Assembly: GCF_014648115.1 (NCBI RefSeq)
Contig: NZ_BMQM01000003.1
Coordinates: forward strand, 1-64,000
Length of the DNA: 64,000 nucleotides
Origin: Deinococcus seoulensis
Lineage (GTDB): Bacteria > Deinococcota > Deinococci > Deinococcales > Deinococcaceae
Direction: 5' to 3'
Positions 55,925 to 64,000 of the stretch are shown piece after piece. How positions within the stretch are numbered: position 1 is the stretch's first letter; every line of letters starts with the position of its first letter. A program made the translations under genes and the position numbers. The notes beneath the pieces were generated by a model. That model saw only the letters and a program-made list of their open reading frames with translations. It was not told where the DNA came from and did no database searches.

Positions 55925-56440
55925 ATGCCTCACCGCACCCTCATGAGCCGCCTGCGCCGCAAGGCGACCGGGTACACGGCCAAGGTGCGTAGACTGATGC
56001 GCAGCCTGCGCCCCACCGACGCCTACCCCGACGACCCCTGGGCGCACACTCACCTGACTCCCGAAGAGCGGCGCGTGTACGACGCCATGGACCCCCGCGA
56101 CCGCGAACACGCCTGCCGCGTCACCCGCCACCTGCTGCGCGACCACCCGCACGCCCCGCCCGAACTGACCGCCGCCGCGCTACTGCACGACTGCGGCAAG
56201 AGCCTGCGCCCCTACCACGCCTGGGAACGCGTACTGGTCGGCCTGATCCCCAACCGCGTGGCCCGCGTCCTGCCGCCCGTCGGGGCGCTCGGCATCCGCG
56301 CGCACCACCCGGAACTCGGCGCGCGACTGCTGGCGCACGCCGGAGCGCGGCCCCGCGTGGCCCGCCTCGTCGCCCGCCACCACCACCCCGGCGGCGACCC
56401 AGAGGCCGAACTGCTGCACCACTACGACGACCAGGAATAG
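55925..56440 (+). CDS. HD-domain phosphohydrolase-like protein
   Basis: 171 residues. HD motif in LTAAALLHDCGKSLRP with matching DREHACRVTRHLL and a later HHP. The domain is about the length of a minimal HD hydrolase. Further conserved His residues in RAHHPELGARLLAHAG and RLVARHHHPGG would complete the metal site. The N-terminal 40 residues are basic. Substrate unknown. Leaderless promoter TATGCT. Confidence 0.85.
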   Translation: MPHRTLMSRLRRKATGYTAKVRRLMRSLRPTDAYPDDPWAHTHLTPEERRVYDAMDPRDREHACRVTRHLLRDHPHAPPELTAAALLHDCGKSLRPYHAWERVLVGLIPNRVARVLPPVGALGIRAHHPELGARLLAHAGARPRVARLVARHHHPGGDPEAELLHHYDDQE

Positions 56441-56530
56441 GCCGGGTCCGGCAACATGAACTGAACAGCGCCGCCTCTCCCGGATGGGGAAGGCGGCGCT
56501 GTCCCGGGAAGTCAGGCTTCCCACTGTGGG

Positions 56531-57010
56531 TTACTCGTGGTCGTGATCCCCGTCGCTGTGCGCGTGACCGTGCTCGAGTTCCTCGGGCGTGGCGTCACGG
56601 ACGGCCAGTACCGTCACGTCGAAGTCCAGGACCATGCCGGCCAGGGGCGGGTTGAAGTCCACCTTCACCACGTCGCCCTCCACGGCCATCACCGTGAACG
56701 GAATGACGCTGCCGTCCTCGGCCTGCGCGTAGTACGTCTGCCCGACCTCGATGTCGTCCTCGAAGTCCTCGCGGGACAGGTCCTCGACGTTCTCCTCGTC
56801 GCGGGGGCCGTAGCCCTCCTCGGGCTGCACCGTCACCTGCAGGCTGTCACCGGCGGCCTTGCCTTCCAGCGCGTCTTCCAGACCGGGGATGATGTTGTGG
56901 TGCCCGTGCAGGTACTCCAGCGGCTCGCCGGCTTCGCTCTGATCGACGATTTCGCCGTTCACGGTGAGTTTGTAATCGAGTTTGACAACCTTGTCCTGGG
57001 TAATATTCAT
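56531..57010 (-). CDS. FKBP-type peptidyl-prolyl isomerase, SlyD-like
   Basis: 159 residues. FKBP core KVVKLDYKLTVNGEIVDQSEAGEPLEYLHGHHNIIPGLEDALEGKAAGDSLQVTVQPEEGYGPRDEENVEDLSREDF with the inserted-flap segment typical of SlyD, and a His/Asp-rich tail (HGHAHSDGDHDHE) that should bind metal ions. It acts as a folding helper and possibly in metal handling. A GGAGAC site precedes ATG 57010, preferred to the longer frame to 57103. Confidence 0.92.
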   Translation of the reverse strand: MNITQDKVVKLDYKLTVNGEIVDQSEAGEPLEYLHGHHNIIPGLEDALEGKAAGDSLQVTVQPEEGYGPRDEENVEDLSREDFEDDIEVGQTYYAQAEDGSVIPFTVMAVEGDVVKVDFNPPLAGMVLDFDVTVLAVRDATPEELEHGHAHSDGDHDHE

Positions 57011-57106
57011 GCGGTCTCCATTTCCCCGCCCGTCCCTGGAGGTCAGGGAACGCCGGGCAGGTTCTGCTGCCCAAGGAGTGTACCCTCTCGGCGTGGCGGT
57101 CAACCG

Positions 57107-58282
57107 TTACCGCACCCCGAAACTCCAGCCGACCCGCCCGGCGGTCGTGCCGAAACTCACCTGCACGCGGTCCCCGGCCCGCAGCGGCACGTGCGGCAGC
57201 AGCACCCCCGCCCCCTGCGCGCCCAGCACGCCCCGCCCCGCCTGCGTATCGCCCGCCGAGGCGCCCCGGAAGGACGCCGCGCTCAGCAGGCACGCGGCGG
57301 CGGGTTGCCCGTTCACCTTCAGGGCGGCGCTGCGTACCGTGACGCCCGCACCCATCAGCAGCGCGACCGGCGCGCCCGCCTCCTTCAGACCGCAGTGCAC
57401 CAGCGGGTCCGGCCACTCGGACGCCGACGCACTCGCCGGGGCCACCGTCAGGTCCAGGCCAGCCTCCGGGCCGGGGTAGCGCACCGGGTACGCCTGACCG
57501 TCCGGCGCGTTCAGGCCGCGCCGCACGTCCAGCACGGCCGCCGACCGGAACGCGCCGCCCGCGTCGTGCGCCTCCCCGAACGCCACGCGGGTCAGGCGTG
57601 GGTCCAGCAGTTGCGGCAGGTGGAACGCGCCGCCCACCCAGTACGCCAGCGCCCGCCGCAGGTCACTGTCCGGCTGTGACGACACGAAGTAATGCCCGGG
57701 CGCGCAGGCCTCGCCCGCCGCCGACCGGTGGGGACTGGCTGGGTCCTCGCGGTGCTCGGCACGGTCGGCGCGCACCAGGTACCGCGCGTGCGCCGCGCAG
57801 CCCGCCTGCCAGTCCGGCTCGGCCTGCACCGCCCCCACGCCCGCCCCGGCCCGCAGGCGGTTCAGGAGAGGCAGTGGCCCGGTCGCCTCCAGAGTGCCGG
57901 TCGCCTCCAGAGCGCCGGTCGCCTCCGGATCGGCTGCCGGGGGAGGGACAGGGGAGACCGGGGGTGTCGGATCGGGTTGCCCTCTGCCTGTCGGGTCTGT
58001 GCCTGTCGGCGTGCGCGGCAGCGTGAGCGTCACGTCCGGCAGGGGCGGCGCGGCCTGCCCACCTGCCTGTCCACCTGCCTGCCCACCGGCCAGCGGGTCG
58101 GGCAGCAGGTCGGCCTCCGGGGCGGACGTGGTCGGCGCGGGCGGCGGCCCCTCCGCCTGCGGTGAGACAGGCAGCCACCCGGCCACCCGCAGGCCCAGCC
58201 ACGCCAGAGCCAGCAGCGCGAGTAGCCAGACCAGCGCCCACGCGGCCCGCCGCGCCGCCCACCGCCAGGAAAAACCGTCCAT
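57107..58282 (-). CDS. CAP/SCP-domain secreted protein with N-terminal anchor
   Basis: 391 residues. A single membrane helix (about residues 12-36) leads to a long Pro/Gly-rich linker with short repeats (GGQAGGQAGGQ; EATGALEATGTLEATG), then a CAP domain (LLNRLRAGAGVGAVQAEPDWQAGCAAHARYLV...EHREDPASPHRSAAGEAC). A C-terminal beta domain of about 150 residues is not recognised. The family is often secreted; the function here is unknown. Divergent from moeA by 62 bp. Confidence 0.82.
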   Translation of the reverse strand: MDGFSWRWAARRAAWALVWLLALLALAWLGLRVAGWLPVSPQAEGPPPAPTTSAPEADLLPDPLAGGQAGGQAGGQAAPPLPDVTLTLPRTPTGTDPTGRGQPDPTPPVSPVPPPAADPEATGALEATGTLEATGPLPLLNRLRAGAGVGAVQAEPDWQAGCAAHARYLVRADRAEHREDPASPHRSAAGEACAPGHYFVSSQPDSDLRRALAYWVGGAFHLPQLLDPRLTRVAFGEAHDAGGAFRSAAVLDVRRGLNAPDGQAYPVRYPGPEAGLDLTVAPASASASEWPDPLVHCGLKEAGAPVALLMGAGVTVRSAALKVNGQPAAACLLSAASFRGASAGDTQAGRGVLGAQGAGVLLPHVPLRAGDRVQVSFGTTAGRVGWSFGVR

Positions 58283-58332
58283 GAATGCCTCATGGTACGG
58301 ACGCCCGCACGCCCGCAGGCCCGCCCGACCCC

Positions 58333-58338
58333 TATCCT
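58333..58338 (+). promoter_or_regulatory. Leaderless -10 box (TATCCT) for moeA
   Basis: TATCCT is 6 bp before the ATG at 58345, against the longer reading frame that begins at 58285. Confidence 0.6.
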
Positions 58339-58344
58339 GCCTTC

Positions 58345-59541
58345 ATGACTGCGCCGCTCCCCCCGTTCCCCATGCACGTCAGCGTGCAGGAGGCCCGCAC
58401 CCTGCTGGCCGCGCTGCTTCCCGAACGCCGCACCGAGACCCTGCCGCTCGCGCAGGCCGCCGGGCGGACCCTGGCGGGCGACCTGCGCGCCCTGGTCAGC
58501 CACCCCAGCGCCACCGAGAGCGCCCTGGACGGCATTGCCGCCCGCGAGGCCGACACGCTGGGCGCTGCGCCGCCCACCCCGGTGCGGCTGCGCGTGATCG
58601 GCGAGAGCCGCGCCGGGGCGGCCTTCACCGGCACGGTCGGCGCGGGCGAGTGCGTGCGCATCTACACGGGCGCGCCCCTGCCGCCCGGCGCGGACGCCAT
58701 CTGCCCGGTCGAACAGCTGCTCGACGACGGGCCGGACGGGGTGCTGCTGCGCCGCCCCGCCAGTCCCGGCGACGTGCGCCACGAGGGCGGCGACTTCCGC
58801 ACCGGCGAGGTCGTCATGACCGCCGGTCTGCTCCTGACCGCGCCCCGGCTGGCGCTGGCCGCCGCACTCGGGCACCCGCAGGTGCCGGTGCTCGCGCCGC
58901 TGCGCGTGGCGCTGCTGTCCACCGGGGATGAGGTCGTCCCGCCCGGTCAGCCCCTCACGGCCGGGCAGGTGTATGACAGTAACTCCGTGGGCCTGCGCGC
59001 CATGCTGATCGAGGCCGGGTGCGAGGTCATCCCCCTCGGGCACGCCCCGGACAGCCCCGAGGCGCTCCAGGCCGCCATCGACCGTGCAGGCGGCGCGGAC
59101 GCGCTGCTCACCAGCGGCGGCGTCAGCATGGGCCGGTACGACTTCATGCGCGACCTGCTGGTCGAGCAGGGCCGCGTGAGCTTCTGGAAGGTACGCATGC
59201 GTCCCGGCGGTCCCGCCATCCTGGGCGGCTGGAACGGCCTGCCTGTGTTCGGTCTGCCGGGCAACCCGGTCAGCAGTCTCGTGGTGTTCCACGTGATCGT
59301 GCGGCCCGCCCTGACCGGCCAGCCCCCGCAGACGCTGCGCCTGCGCGCCGCCACGCCCTTCCGCGCCCTGCCCGACAAGACCGCCTTCTGGCGCGCCACC
59401 CTCCAGAACGGCACGGTCAGCGACTACGGCCAGCAGGGCAGCGGCATCCTCCGGTCCCTCAGCGACGCCGGGGCGCTCGTCATCGTGCCCGAAGGCCAGC
59501 CCGTCGCGGCGGGCGACGACGTGGACGTGATCCTGCTGTAA
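58345..59541 (+). CDS. moeA: Molybdopterin molybdenumtransferase MoeA
   Basis: 398 residues. Inserts molybdenum into adenylylated molybdopterin. Signatures: MHVSVQEARTLLAALL, SALDGIAAREADTLGA, VRIYTGAPLPPGADAICPVEQ, LSTGDEVVPPGQPLTAGQVYDSNSVGLRAML, LLTSGGVSMGRYDFMRDLL and FGLPGNPVSSLVVFHVIVRP. Start set by TATCCT. No other moa or mob genes in the window. Confidence 0.95.
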   Translation: MTAPLPPFPMHVSVQEARTLLAALLPERRTETLPLAQAAGRTLAGDLRALVSHPSATESALDGIAAREADTLGAAPPTPVRLRVIGESRAGAAFTGTVGAGECVRIYTGAPLPPGADAICPVEQLLDDGPDGVLLRRPASPGDVRHEGGDFRTGEVVMTAGLLLTAPRLALAAALGHPQVPVLAPLRVALLSTGDEVVPPGQPLTAGQVYDSNSVGLRAMLIEAGCEVIPLGHAPDSPEALQAAIDRAGGADALLTSGGVSMGRYDFMRDLLVEQGRVSFWKVRMRPGGPAILGGWNGLPVFGLPGNPVSSLVVFHVIVRPALTGQPPQTLRLRAATPFRALPDKTAFWRATLQNGTVSDYGQQGSGILRSLSDAGALVIVPEGQPVAAGDDVDVILL

Positions 59542-59592
59542 AGGATGCTGGGAGGCAGGTCGCAGTGAACCGCCCCCCACGCCCCGCGTCCC

Positions 59593-61059
59593 TTACCCCA
59601 GCGGAACGAGGACCAGCGCGCCGCGCGCCGGGACACTCAGGGGCGTGTCGCCGGTCAGGGTCAGGGTGCGGCCCGTCAGGACGTCGCGGTAATCGCCGGG
59701 CGCCACGCCCGTGAACGGCAGGTGCGTGTCCCGGGTGGCGGTGTTCAGGGCGACGTGGGCATTGCCAGCCTCGTGGCGGCGCATGAAGACCACGCCCTCA
59801 CCCTGCGCGTGCGTGACCTCGAAGGTGCCGCGCGTCAGGGCGGGCGTGGCGTGCCGGGCGGCCGTCAGGGCGCGGGTCAGGGCCAGGGTGTCCGCATCCC
59901 ACTCCTGTTCGTTCCAGGGGAACGCGCGGCGGCAGTCGGGGTCGGGACCGCCGGGCAGGCCGATCTCGTCACCGTAGTAGATGCAGGGCGCGCCCACGTA
60001 CGTCATCTGGAACACGGTCGCCAGCCGGTACGCGGTCGCGTCGCCGCTCACGGCCGTCAGGAAGCGGGCCGTGTCGTGCGAGTCCAGCAGGTTCAGTTGT
60101 GCCCGCACGATGTCCGGGTGGTACATGTTCTTCACGTCGGTCATGCGGGCCGCGAACGCCTCGGCGGTCATGGGGTCCACGCGGCCCGTGCCGCTGCGTT
60201 CGTTCATGGGGTGGTCCAGCGTGCGCGCCCCGAAGAACGCCAGACACGGCCGCGTGAAGTGGTAGTTCATGACCGCGTCGAACTGGTCGCCCTGCAACCA
60301 GCGGTGCGCGTCGCCCCAGATCTCCCCGACGATGTACGCCTCGGGGTTCACGGCCTTCACGCGGCGGCGGAACTCCTGCCAGAAGGAGTCGTCGTCGATC
60401 TCGTTCGGCACGTCCAGCCGCCAGCCGTCGATCCCGAACTGCATCCAGTACTCGGCCACGTCCCACAGGAACTCCCGCACGGCCGGGTTGCCCGTGTTGA
60501 ACTTCGGCAGGGCGCGGTTGCCCCACCACGCGGCGTAATTGGCGGGGCGGGTGTCGTCGTACGCCTGGAGGGGCCAGCCGTCCACGTGGAACCAGTCGCG
60601 GTACGCGCTCGCCTCGCCCTGTTCCAGCAGGTCGTTGAACTGGAAGAACCCTCGACTGGCGTGGTTGAACACGCCGTCCAGCACCACCCGCAGCCCGCGC
60701 GCGTGCGCCGCGTCGATCAGGGCGCGCAGCGCCTCGTTCCCGCCCAGCATGGGGTCCACGCGGTAGTAGTCGTGCGTGTGGTAGCGGTGGTTACTGGCCG
60801 ACTGGAACACCGGGCAGAAGTAGATGGCAGTCACGCCCAGACTCTGAATGTGATCCAGATGCTCGATCACTCCCCACAGGTCACCGCCCATGTACCTGTG
60901 GAAGTGCGGCGTGTCGCCCCAGGGTTGCAGGTTCAGGCCCGTCACGCGGCCCGAACGGGCGAAACGGTCGGGGAAGATCTGGTAGAACACCGCGTCCGCC
61001 ACCCAGTCGGGCGTGATGGGATGCGTGTCGCGGGAATGGTCGGGGCGCAGCGGATTCAT
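59593..61059 (-). CDS. GH13 alpha-amylase-family enzyme
   Basis: 488 residues. GH13 barrel: [14 protein letters not shown] at the start, [27 protein letters not shown] (nucleophile Asp), [13 protein letters not shown] (acid Glu) and [11 protein letters not shown] (third Asp), then a short beta C-domain. The QIFPDRF and [36 protein letters not shown] region is typical of the neopullulanase/cyclomaltodextrinase branch. It lacks a signal peptide, so it should act in the cytoplasm on maltodextrins. Confidence 0.92.
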   Translation of the reverse strand: MNPLRPDHSRDTHPITPDWVADAVFYQIFPDRFARSGRVTGLNLQPWGDTPHFHRYMGGDLWGVIEHLDHIQSLGVTAIYFCPVFQSASNHRYHTHDYYRVDPMLGGNEALRALIDAAHARGLRVVLDGVFNHASRGFFQFNDLLEQGEASAYRDWFHVDGWPLQAYDDTRPANYAAWWGNRALPKFNTGNPAVREFLWDVAEYWMQFGIDGWRLDVPNEIDDDSFWQEFRRRVKAVNPEAYIVGEIWGDAHRWLQGDQFDAVMNYHFTRPCLAFFGARTLDHPMNERSGTGRVDPMTAEAFAARMTDVKNMYHPDIVRAQLNLLDSHDTARFLTAVSGDATAYRLATVFQMTYVGAPCIYYGDEIGLPGGPDPDCRRAFPWNEQEWDADTLALTRALTAARHATPALTRGTFEVTHAQGEGVVFMRRHEAGNAHVALNTATRDTHLPFTGVAPGDYRDVLTGRTLTLTGDTPLSVPARGALVLVPLG

Positions 61060-61118
61060 CTCTGCGGCAGCATAGCGGGGATTGACTGGCAGTCCCCTGA
61101 CAGCGGCGTGATTCGCGG

Positions 61119-62426
61119 TCAGGATGAGGGAGTCCGCTCTGCCCAGGCCCGCACGAACGCCCGCGCCCCGTCCGGCGTGGTCACCTCGCCCAGCGCGGCC
61201 GCCTCGGCCAGGGCGCGGGCCGCTACACCCACGCGCGGCCCCGGCGGGATGCCCAGCAGCGCCATGATCGCCTGCCCGTCCAGCAGCGGCGGCGGGGGCG
61301 TGGGCTGCTCCTCCAGCGCCGCCAGCACCCGCTCGAAGCCCCGCGCGTACGCCCGCCGGGACGCCTCACTGCTCGACGGGCCGCGCGCCGCCTCGCGGTC
61401 CGCCAGCATCAGGGACAGCAGGTCCGGCAGCAGGTCCCGCCGCCGGTGCACGAACCGCCGCGCCTCCCGCTCGTTCGCCGGGAGCGGCAGCATGTGCGCC
61501 CCCACCAGCGCCGACACCCGCCGCACATCGTCCCCCGGCAGTTTCAGGCGGGTCAGGATCCCGGCACTCAGGTCCGCCCCCACCCGCTCGTGCCCATGGA
61601 ACGACACGCGGCCCGTCACGGGGTCCACGGCGCGCGTGCGGGCCTTGCCCACGTCGTGTAGCAGCGCCGCCCAGCGCAGTGTCAGCGGCGCGTCCGGCCG
61701 CCGCGCCAGCAACTGATGCAGCGCCTCCAGGCTGTGCCCGAACACGTCCAGGTGATGAAAGCCGCCCTGCGCCACCCCCAGCCCCTCGCGCACCTCCGGC
61801 ACGGTCAGGACCAGCAGGCCCAGCTCCTCCAGGCGTGCCACGCCTCGCGCCGCCTCTGGCGACCCCAGCAGCGCGTGCAGTTCATCCCGCACCCGCTCCC
61901 GGGCAGGCATGGGCAGGCGGCCCGCGCCCAGGTCCAGGGCCACCTCCCGCACCGCCGCCTCCGTGCCCGCCTCCAGCCGGAAGCCCAGCGTGCCCTCGAA
62001 GCGCGCCGCCCGCCACGCCCGCAGCGGGTCGGCCCGCAGGTTCTCCCGCGACACCATCCGCAGCCGCCGTGAGCGCAGGTCCGCGCGGCCACCCGCCGGG
62101 TCCAGCACCCGCCCGTCCGCCCACACGCCCAGCGCATTCACCGTGAAATCCCGCCGCAACAGGTCCGCCGTCACATCAACCGGCAGCGGCACCAGATCAT
62201 GCTGCACGCCGCCCGGCGCACTGACCCGCCAGTACCCACGCTCCTCGTCCAGCGGGAACGCCGCCCCACCCGACACCCGCGCCAGCTCCTGCGCCGCGCC
62301 CGCCGGGTCCGGCACCGCCCAGTCGAAATCCTTCGCGGGCACGCCCCGCAACCAGTCACGCGCCGCGCCGCCCACCAGCAGCGCACCAGGCGGAAACTCA
62401 GGCAGAGGTGCGCGACGACTGAACAT
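61119..62426 (-). CDS. CCA-adding-type tRNA nucleotidyltransferase with HD domain
   Basis: 435 residues, class II poly(A) polymerase/CCA enzyme. [13 protein letters not shown] and DFDWAV (D-x-D) form the catalytic site, followed by [24 protein letters not shown] and ERVRDELH; an HD domain with LLHDVGKA follows at about residues 250-350. Deinococcus uses separate CC- and A-adding enzymes, so this may be one of those and not a full CCA enzyme. Divergent from a tRNA-Ala gene. Confidence 0.9.
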   Translation of the reverse strand: MFSRRAPLPEFPPGALLVGGAARDWLRGVPAKDFDWAVPDPAGAAQELARVSGGAAFPLDEERGYWRVSAPGGVQHDLVPLPVDVTADLLRRDFTVNALGVWADGRVLDPAGGRADLRSRRLRMVSRENLRADPLRAWRAARFEGTLGFRLEAGTEAAVREVALDLGAGRLPMPARERVRDELHALLGSPEAARGVARLEELGLLVLTVPEVREGLGVAQGGFHHLDVFGHSLEALHQLLARRPDAPLTLRWAALLHDVGKARTRAVDPVTGRVSFHGHERVGADLSAGILTRLKLPGDDVRRVSALVGAHMLPLPANEREARRFVHRRRDLLPDLLSLMLADREAARGPSSSEASRRAYARGFERVLAALEEQPTPPPPLLDGQAIMALLGIPPGPRVGVAARALAEAAALGEVTTPDGARAFVRAWAERTPSS

Positions 62427-62462
62427 CCCCCCATGCTACCCACCCGCCGCCGCCCACGCCTT

Positions 62463-62598
62463 ATACGGACTCCGATTGAATGGCTTATAAAGCCGCTGGG
62501 TCCGAGCGGATGCGAGTAGGAGAGAAACGGGTTCCGGACGTGGAGTTGACGACCCGGTGCTGTTCCGGGTTGTCAACGAAACAAACGGCAGTCCGTAT
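62463..62598 (+). repeat. TIR element copy G (136 bp, full length)
   Basis: Complete element: ATACGGACTCC left end, hairpin 1 (GATTGAATGGCTTATAAAGCC), then GTTGACGACCCGG pairing with CCGGGTTGTCAAC (62543-62575, one G-T wobble), and CAGTCCGTAT right end. Between the CCA-enzyme gene and tRNA-Ala. Confidence 0.88.
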
Positions 62599-62616
62599 GC
62601 GCCATCTGGCCCACAC

Positions 62617-62645
62617 TTGCCAAACCCCCCGCAAGCTGGTACAGT
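62617..62645 (+). promoter_or_regulatory. -35/-10 promoter of tRNA-Ala
   Basis: TTGCCA (62617-62622), 17-bp spacer, TACAGT (62640-62645), 13 bp before the tRNA 5' end. Confidence 0.6.
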
Positions 62646-62657
62646 TCACGGCGCTGA

Positions 62658-62732
<75 letters not shown>

Positions 62733-62739
62733 AGAAAAA

Positions 62740-62765
62740 CCGCGCCTAGTGCGCGGTTTTCTTTT
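62740..62765 (+). terminator. Intrinsic terminator of tRNA-Ala
   Basis: CCGCGC-CTAGT-GCGCGG followed by TTTTCTTTT, 7 bp after the tRNA CCA end. Confidence 0.8.
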
Positions 62766-62789
62766 GTCGATTTTCGCCCAGCCGGGGCG

Positions 62790-62811
62790 CGTGACCAACC
62801 CGTGACCAACC
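62790..62811 (+). repeat. Two tandem 11-bp repeats at the integrase end
   Basis: CGTGACCAACC occurs twice in direct tandem, immediately between the tRNA-Ala terminator and the integrase stop. This is where integrase arm-binding sites would lie, next to the attachment site. Confidence 0.5.
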
Positions 62812-62814
62812 GGC

Positions 62815-64000
62815 CTAATTCATCACCCTGGGCCGCACCAAGTCCGACAGGTTCACGGCCCACTCTTCATGCTCGCTCTGGTAAACCGTCCGGTACACGT
62901 CTGCCGTGAAGCTGGGCCGCGAGTGCCCCAGCTTCTCACTCACCACTTCCAGCGGCACACCCCGGCGCAACATCAGCGAGGCGTGCGTATGCCGTAGCCC
63001 GTGCACCGTGACTTCACGCACCCCAGCTTCAGTGCAGAACGCCGCGAGGTATCGCCTCAAGCCCGCTGGGGGCAGGGCGCGGCCCGTAATGCCTGTGAAC
63101 ACGTACCCCGTGTCTTCCCAGCCCCTCTTCCGCACGTAGGTCTTGGGATGCCCCGGCACGCGCTGCCCAGGCGCGAGTGCGGCCCGCTCGAAATCCTGCA
63201 CGGCCTTCTGACGGTTCAGGCAGTCCAGTGCCTCAGGTGACAGGTGTACGCGCCTCGCGCTCTTCGCCGTCTTGGGTGTGCTGACGTGCGCCTTGCTGCC
63301 AATGGTCACAAGGTTCTCTCTGATCTGCACCGTCCCGGCGTTCAGGTCGACGTGTTCCCACTTCAGACCGCAGGCCTCGCCCCGGCGTAGGCCGGTGTGC
63401 AGCATGAACTCAAAGACCAAGCCCCAGCGGCTCGCCCGCAGTGCGGGCAGCAGCGCGGCCACCTCTTCAGCCGTCAGGGCCTTATCGACCGGCGCGGCCG
63501 TGGCGTCCCGCTTCACCGGCTGGGGCCTGACCACTGCCGTAGGGTCACGCATGACCAATTCCAGCCGTAGCGCCTCGCTGAAGGCCCCGTGCAGAACGTT
63601 GTGGGCTTGCCGCTGCATGGAATCCCCCAGGCCAGCCGCGCCCAGTCCCGTGTACAGGCCCCGCAGATCAGCGGGCCGCACGTCCTGTAGCCGCTTGCGC
63701 CCCAGCGCGGGCGTGATGTGCAGGTCAATCAGCTTGCGGTAGTTGTGATGTGTCTTCGCCGCGAGGCTGGGCCGCTTGCTTGCAAGCCACCTGTCCAGCC
63801 ACTCGCCCAGCGTCACGCGGTCAGGCGCGGCCACACCCCCGCGCATGTGGTCAGCCTGGGCCTGAGTCATGGCCGCCCATGCTTCCTTCTCGCTGGGGGC
63901 CGTGCCGGTCTTGCGGATGGGCGTACCGTCCGGCTTCAGGCCCACCGTGATACGCCAGCGGTACTTCCCACTGGGCAGCGGGTCGATACTGCCGCGCCCG
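62815..64000 (-). CDS. Tyrosine site-specific integrase (phage type), N-terminus outside the window
   Basis: Partial: the frame continues without a stop past position 64000, adding ITVGLKPDGT from GRGSIDPLPSGKYRWR before an in-frame GTG at 63945. The body has an SAM-like N-terminal DNA-binding region and a tyrosine recombinase catalytic domain: HTGLRRGEACGLKW (Arg), TVHGLRHTHASL (His-x-x-Arg) and LGHSRPSFTADVYRTVY (His and the Tyr nucleophile). It points toward tRNA-Ala, so this is the left edge of an integrated element that lies beyond the window's right end. Confidence 0.92.
   Translation of the reverse strand, partial: GRGSIDPLPSGKYRWRITVGLKPDGTPIRKTGTAPSEKEAWAAMTQAQADHMRGGVAAPDRVTLGEWLDRWLASKRPSLAAKTHHNYRKLIDLHITPALGRKRLQDVRPADLRGLYTGLGAAGLGDSMQRQAHNVLHGAFSEALRLELVMRDPTAVVRPQPVKRDATAAPVDKALTAEEVAALLPALRASRWGLVFEFMLHTGLRRGEACGLKWEHVDLNAGTVQIRENLVTIGSKAHVSTPKTAKSARRVHLSPEALDCLNRQKAVQDFERAALAPGQRVPGHPKTYVRKRGWEDTGYVFTGITGRALPPAGLRRYLAAFCTEAGVREVTVHGLRHTHASLMLRRGVPLEVVSEKLGHSRPSFTADVYRTVYQSEHEEWAVNLSDLVRPRVMN

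Overview
The window is a 64 kb piece of a high-GC, gene-dense bacterial chromosome that I read as Deinococcus or a close relative. The evidence is the gene content (UvsE-type UV endonuclease, an MglA/MglB pair, TrmFO, SlyD-like FKBP, circularly permuted ATP-grasp with alpha-E and transglutaminase proteins) and the promoters: at many genes a TANNNT hexamer sits only 5-9 bp before an ATG or GTG, the leaderless layout described for Deinococcus. I assign no species.

Region by region. 0-10.5 kb: DUF309, NYN, plsX, an MscS channel, an FtsH-type protease, a small lipoprotein, MazG/DinB/Nudix genes, era, and a short-chain dehydrogenase. 10.6-15.4 kb: a membrane protein, then a leftward transglutaminase/alpha-E/ATP-grasp cluster. 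15.4-18.3 kb: a DAHP synthase gene behind what looks like a complete transcription attenuator (a 16-residue leader peptide with Phe-Phe-Tyr-Trp-Phe, an antiterminator and a terminator), then PadR and permease-prefix genes. 18.3-26 kb: a secreted GH16 glucanase with LacI-type operators, DUF2256 overlapping uvsE, a DnaQ-like exonuclease and a phosphodiester glycosidase. 25.8-32.4 kb: mglB-mglA, ftsW/rodA-murD, a secreted propeller-like protein and trmFO.

32.4-34.8 kb is a small accessory patch. A 112-bp terminal-inverted-repeat element occurs twice around an AT-rich orphan gene, and the second copy is split by a 1.17 kb ISAs1-family insertion sequence with a 9-bp target duplication. 34.8-50 kb holds YdcF, DUF305, GNAT, DUF4258, an amino-acid binding protein, purH, an IDO/PrnB-superfamily heme protein, a GrpB pseudogene, an HxlR/nitroreductase pair, a 5'-nucleotidase-like lipoprotein, an ABC-F ATPase and a dehydrogenase. 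50-54.8 kb is a metal-starvation locus: a zinc-ligand-free L28, a His-rich metal-binding protein, its ABC ATPase and permease, and a COG0523 metallochaperone. The L28 gene and the metallochaperone share an operator-like TGATA-N6-TATC site at their starts. 54.8-62.4 kb: trxB, an HD protein, slyD, a CAP-domain protein, moeA, a GH13 amylase and a CCA-adding-type enzyme. The right edge is tRNA-Ala(UGC) followed by a tyrosine integrase that runs off the window, so an integrated element probably begins there.

A separate family of about 135-bp elements (terminal repeat ATACGGA..., two internal hairpins) recurs seven times. Several copies start on the last base of a stop codon, one lacks the second hairpin, and one replaces the middle of grpB.
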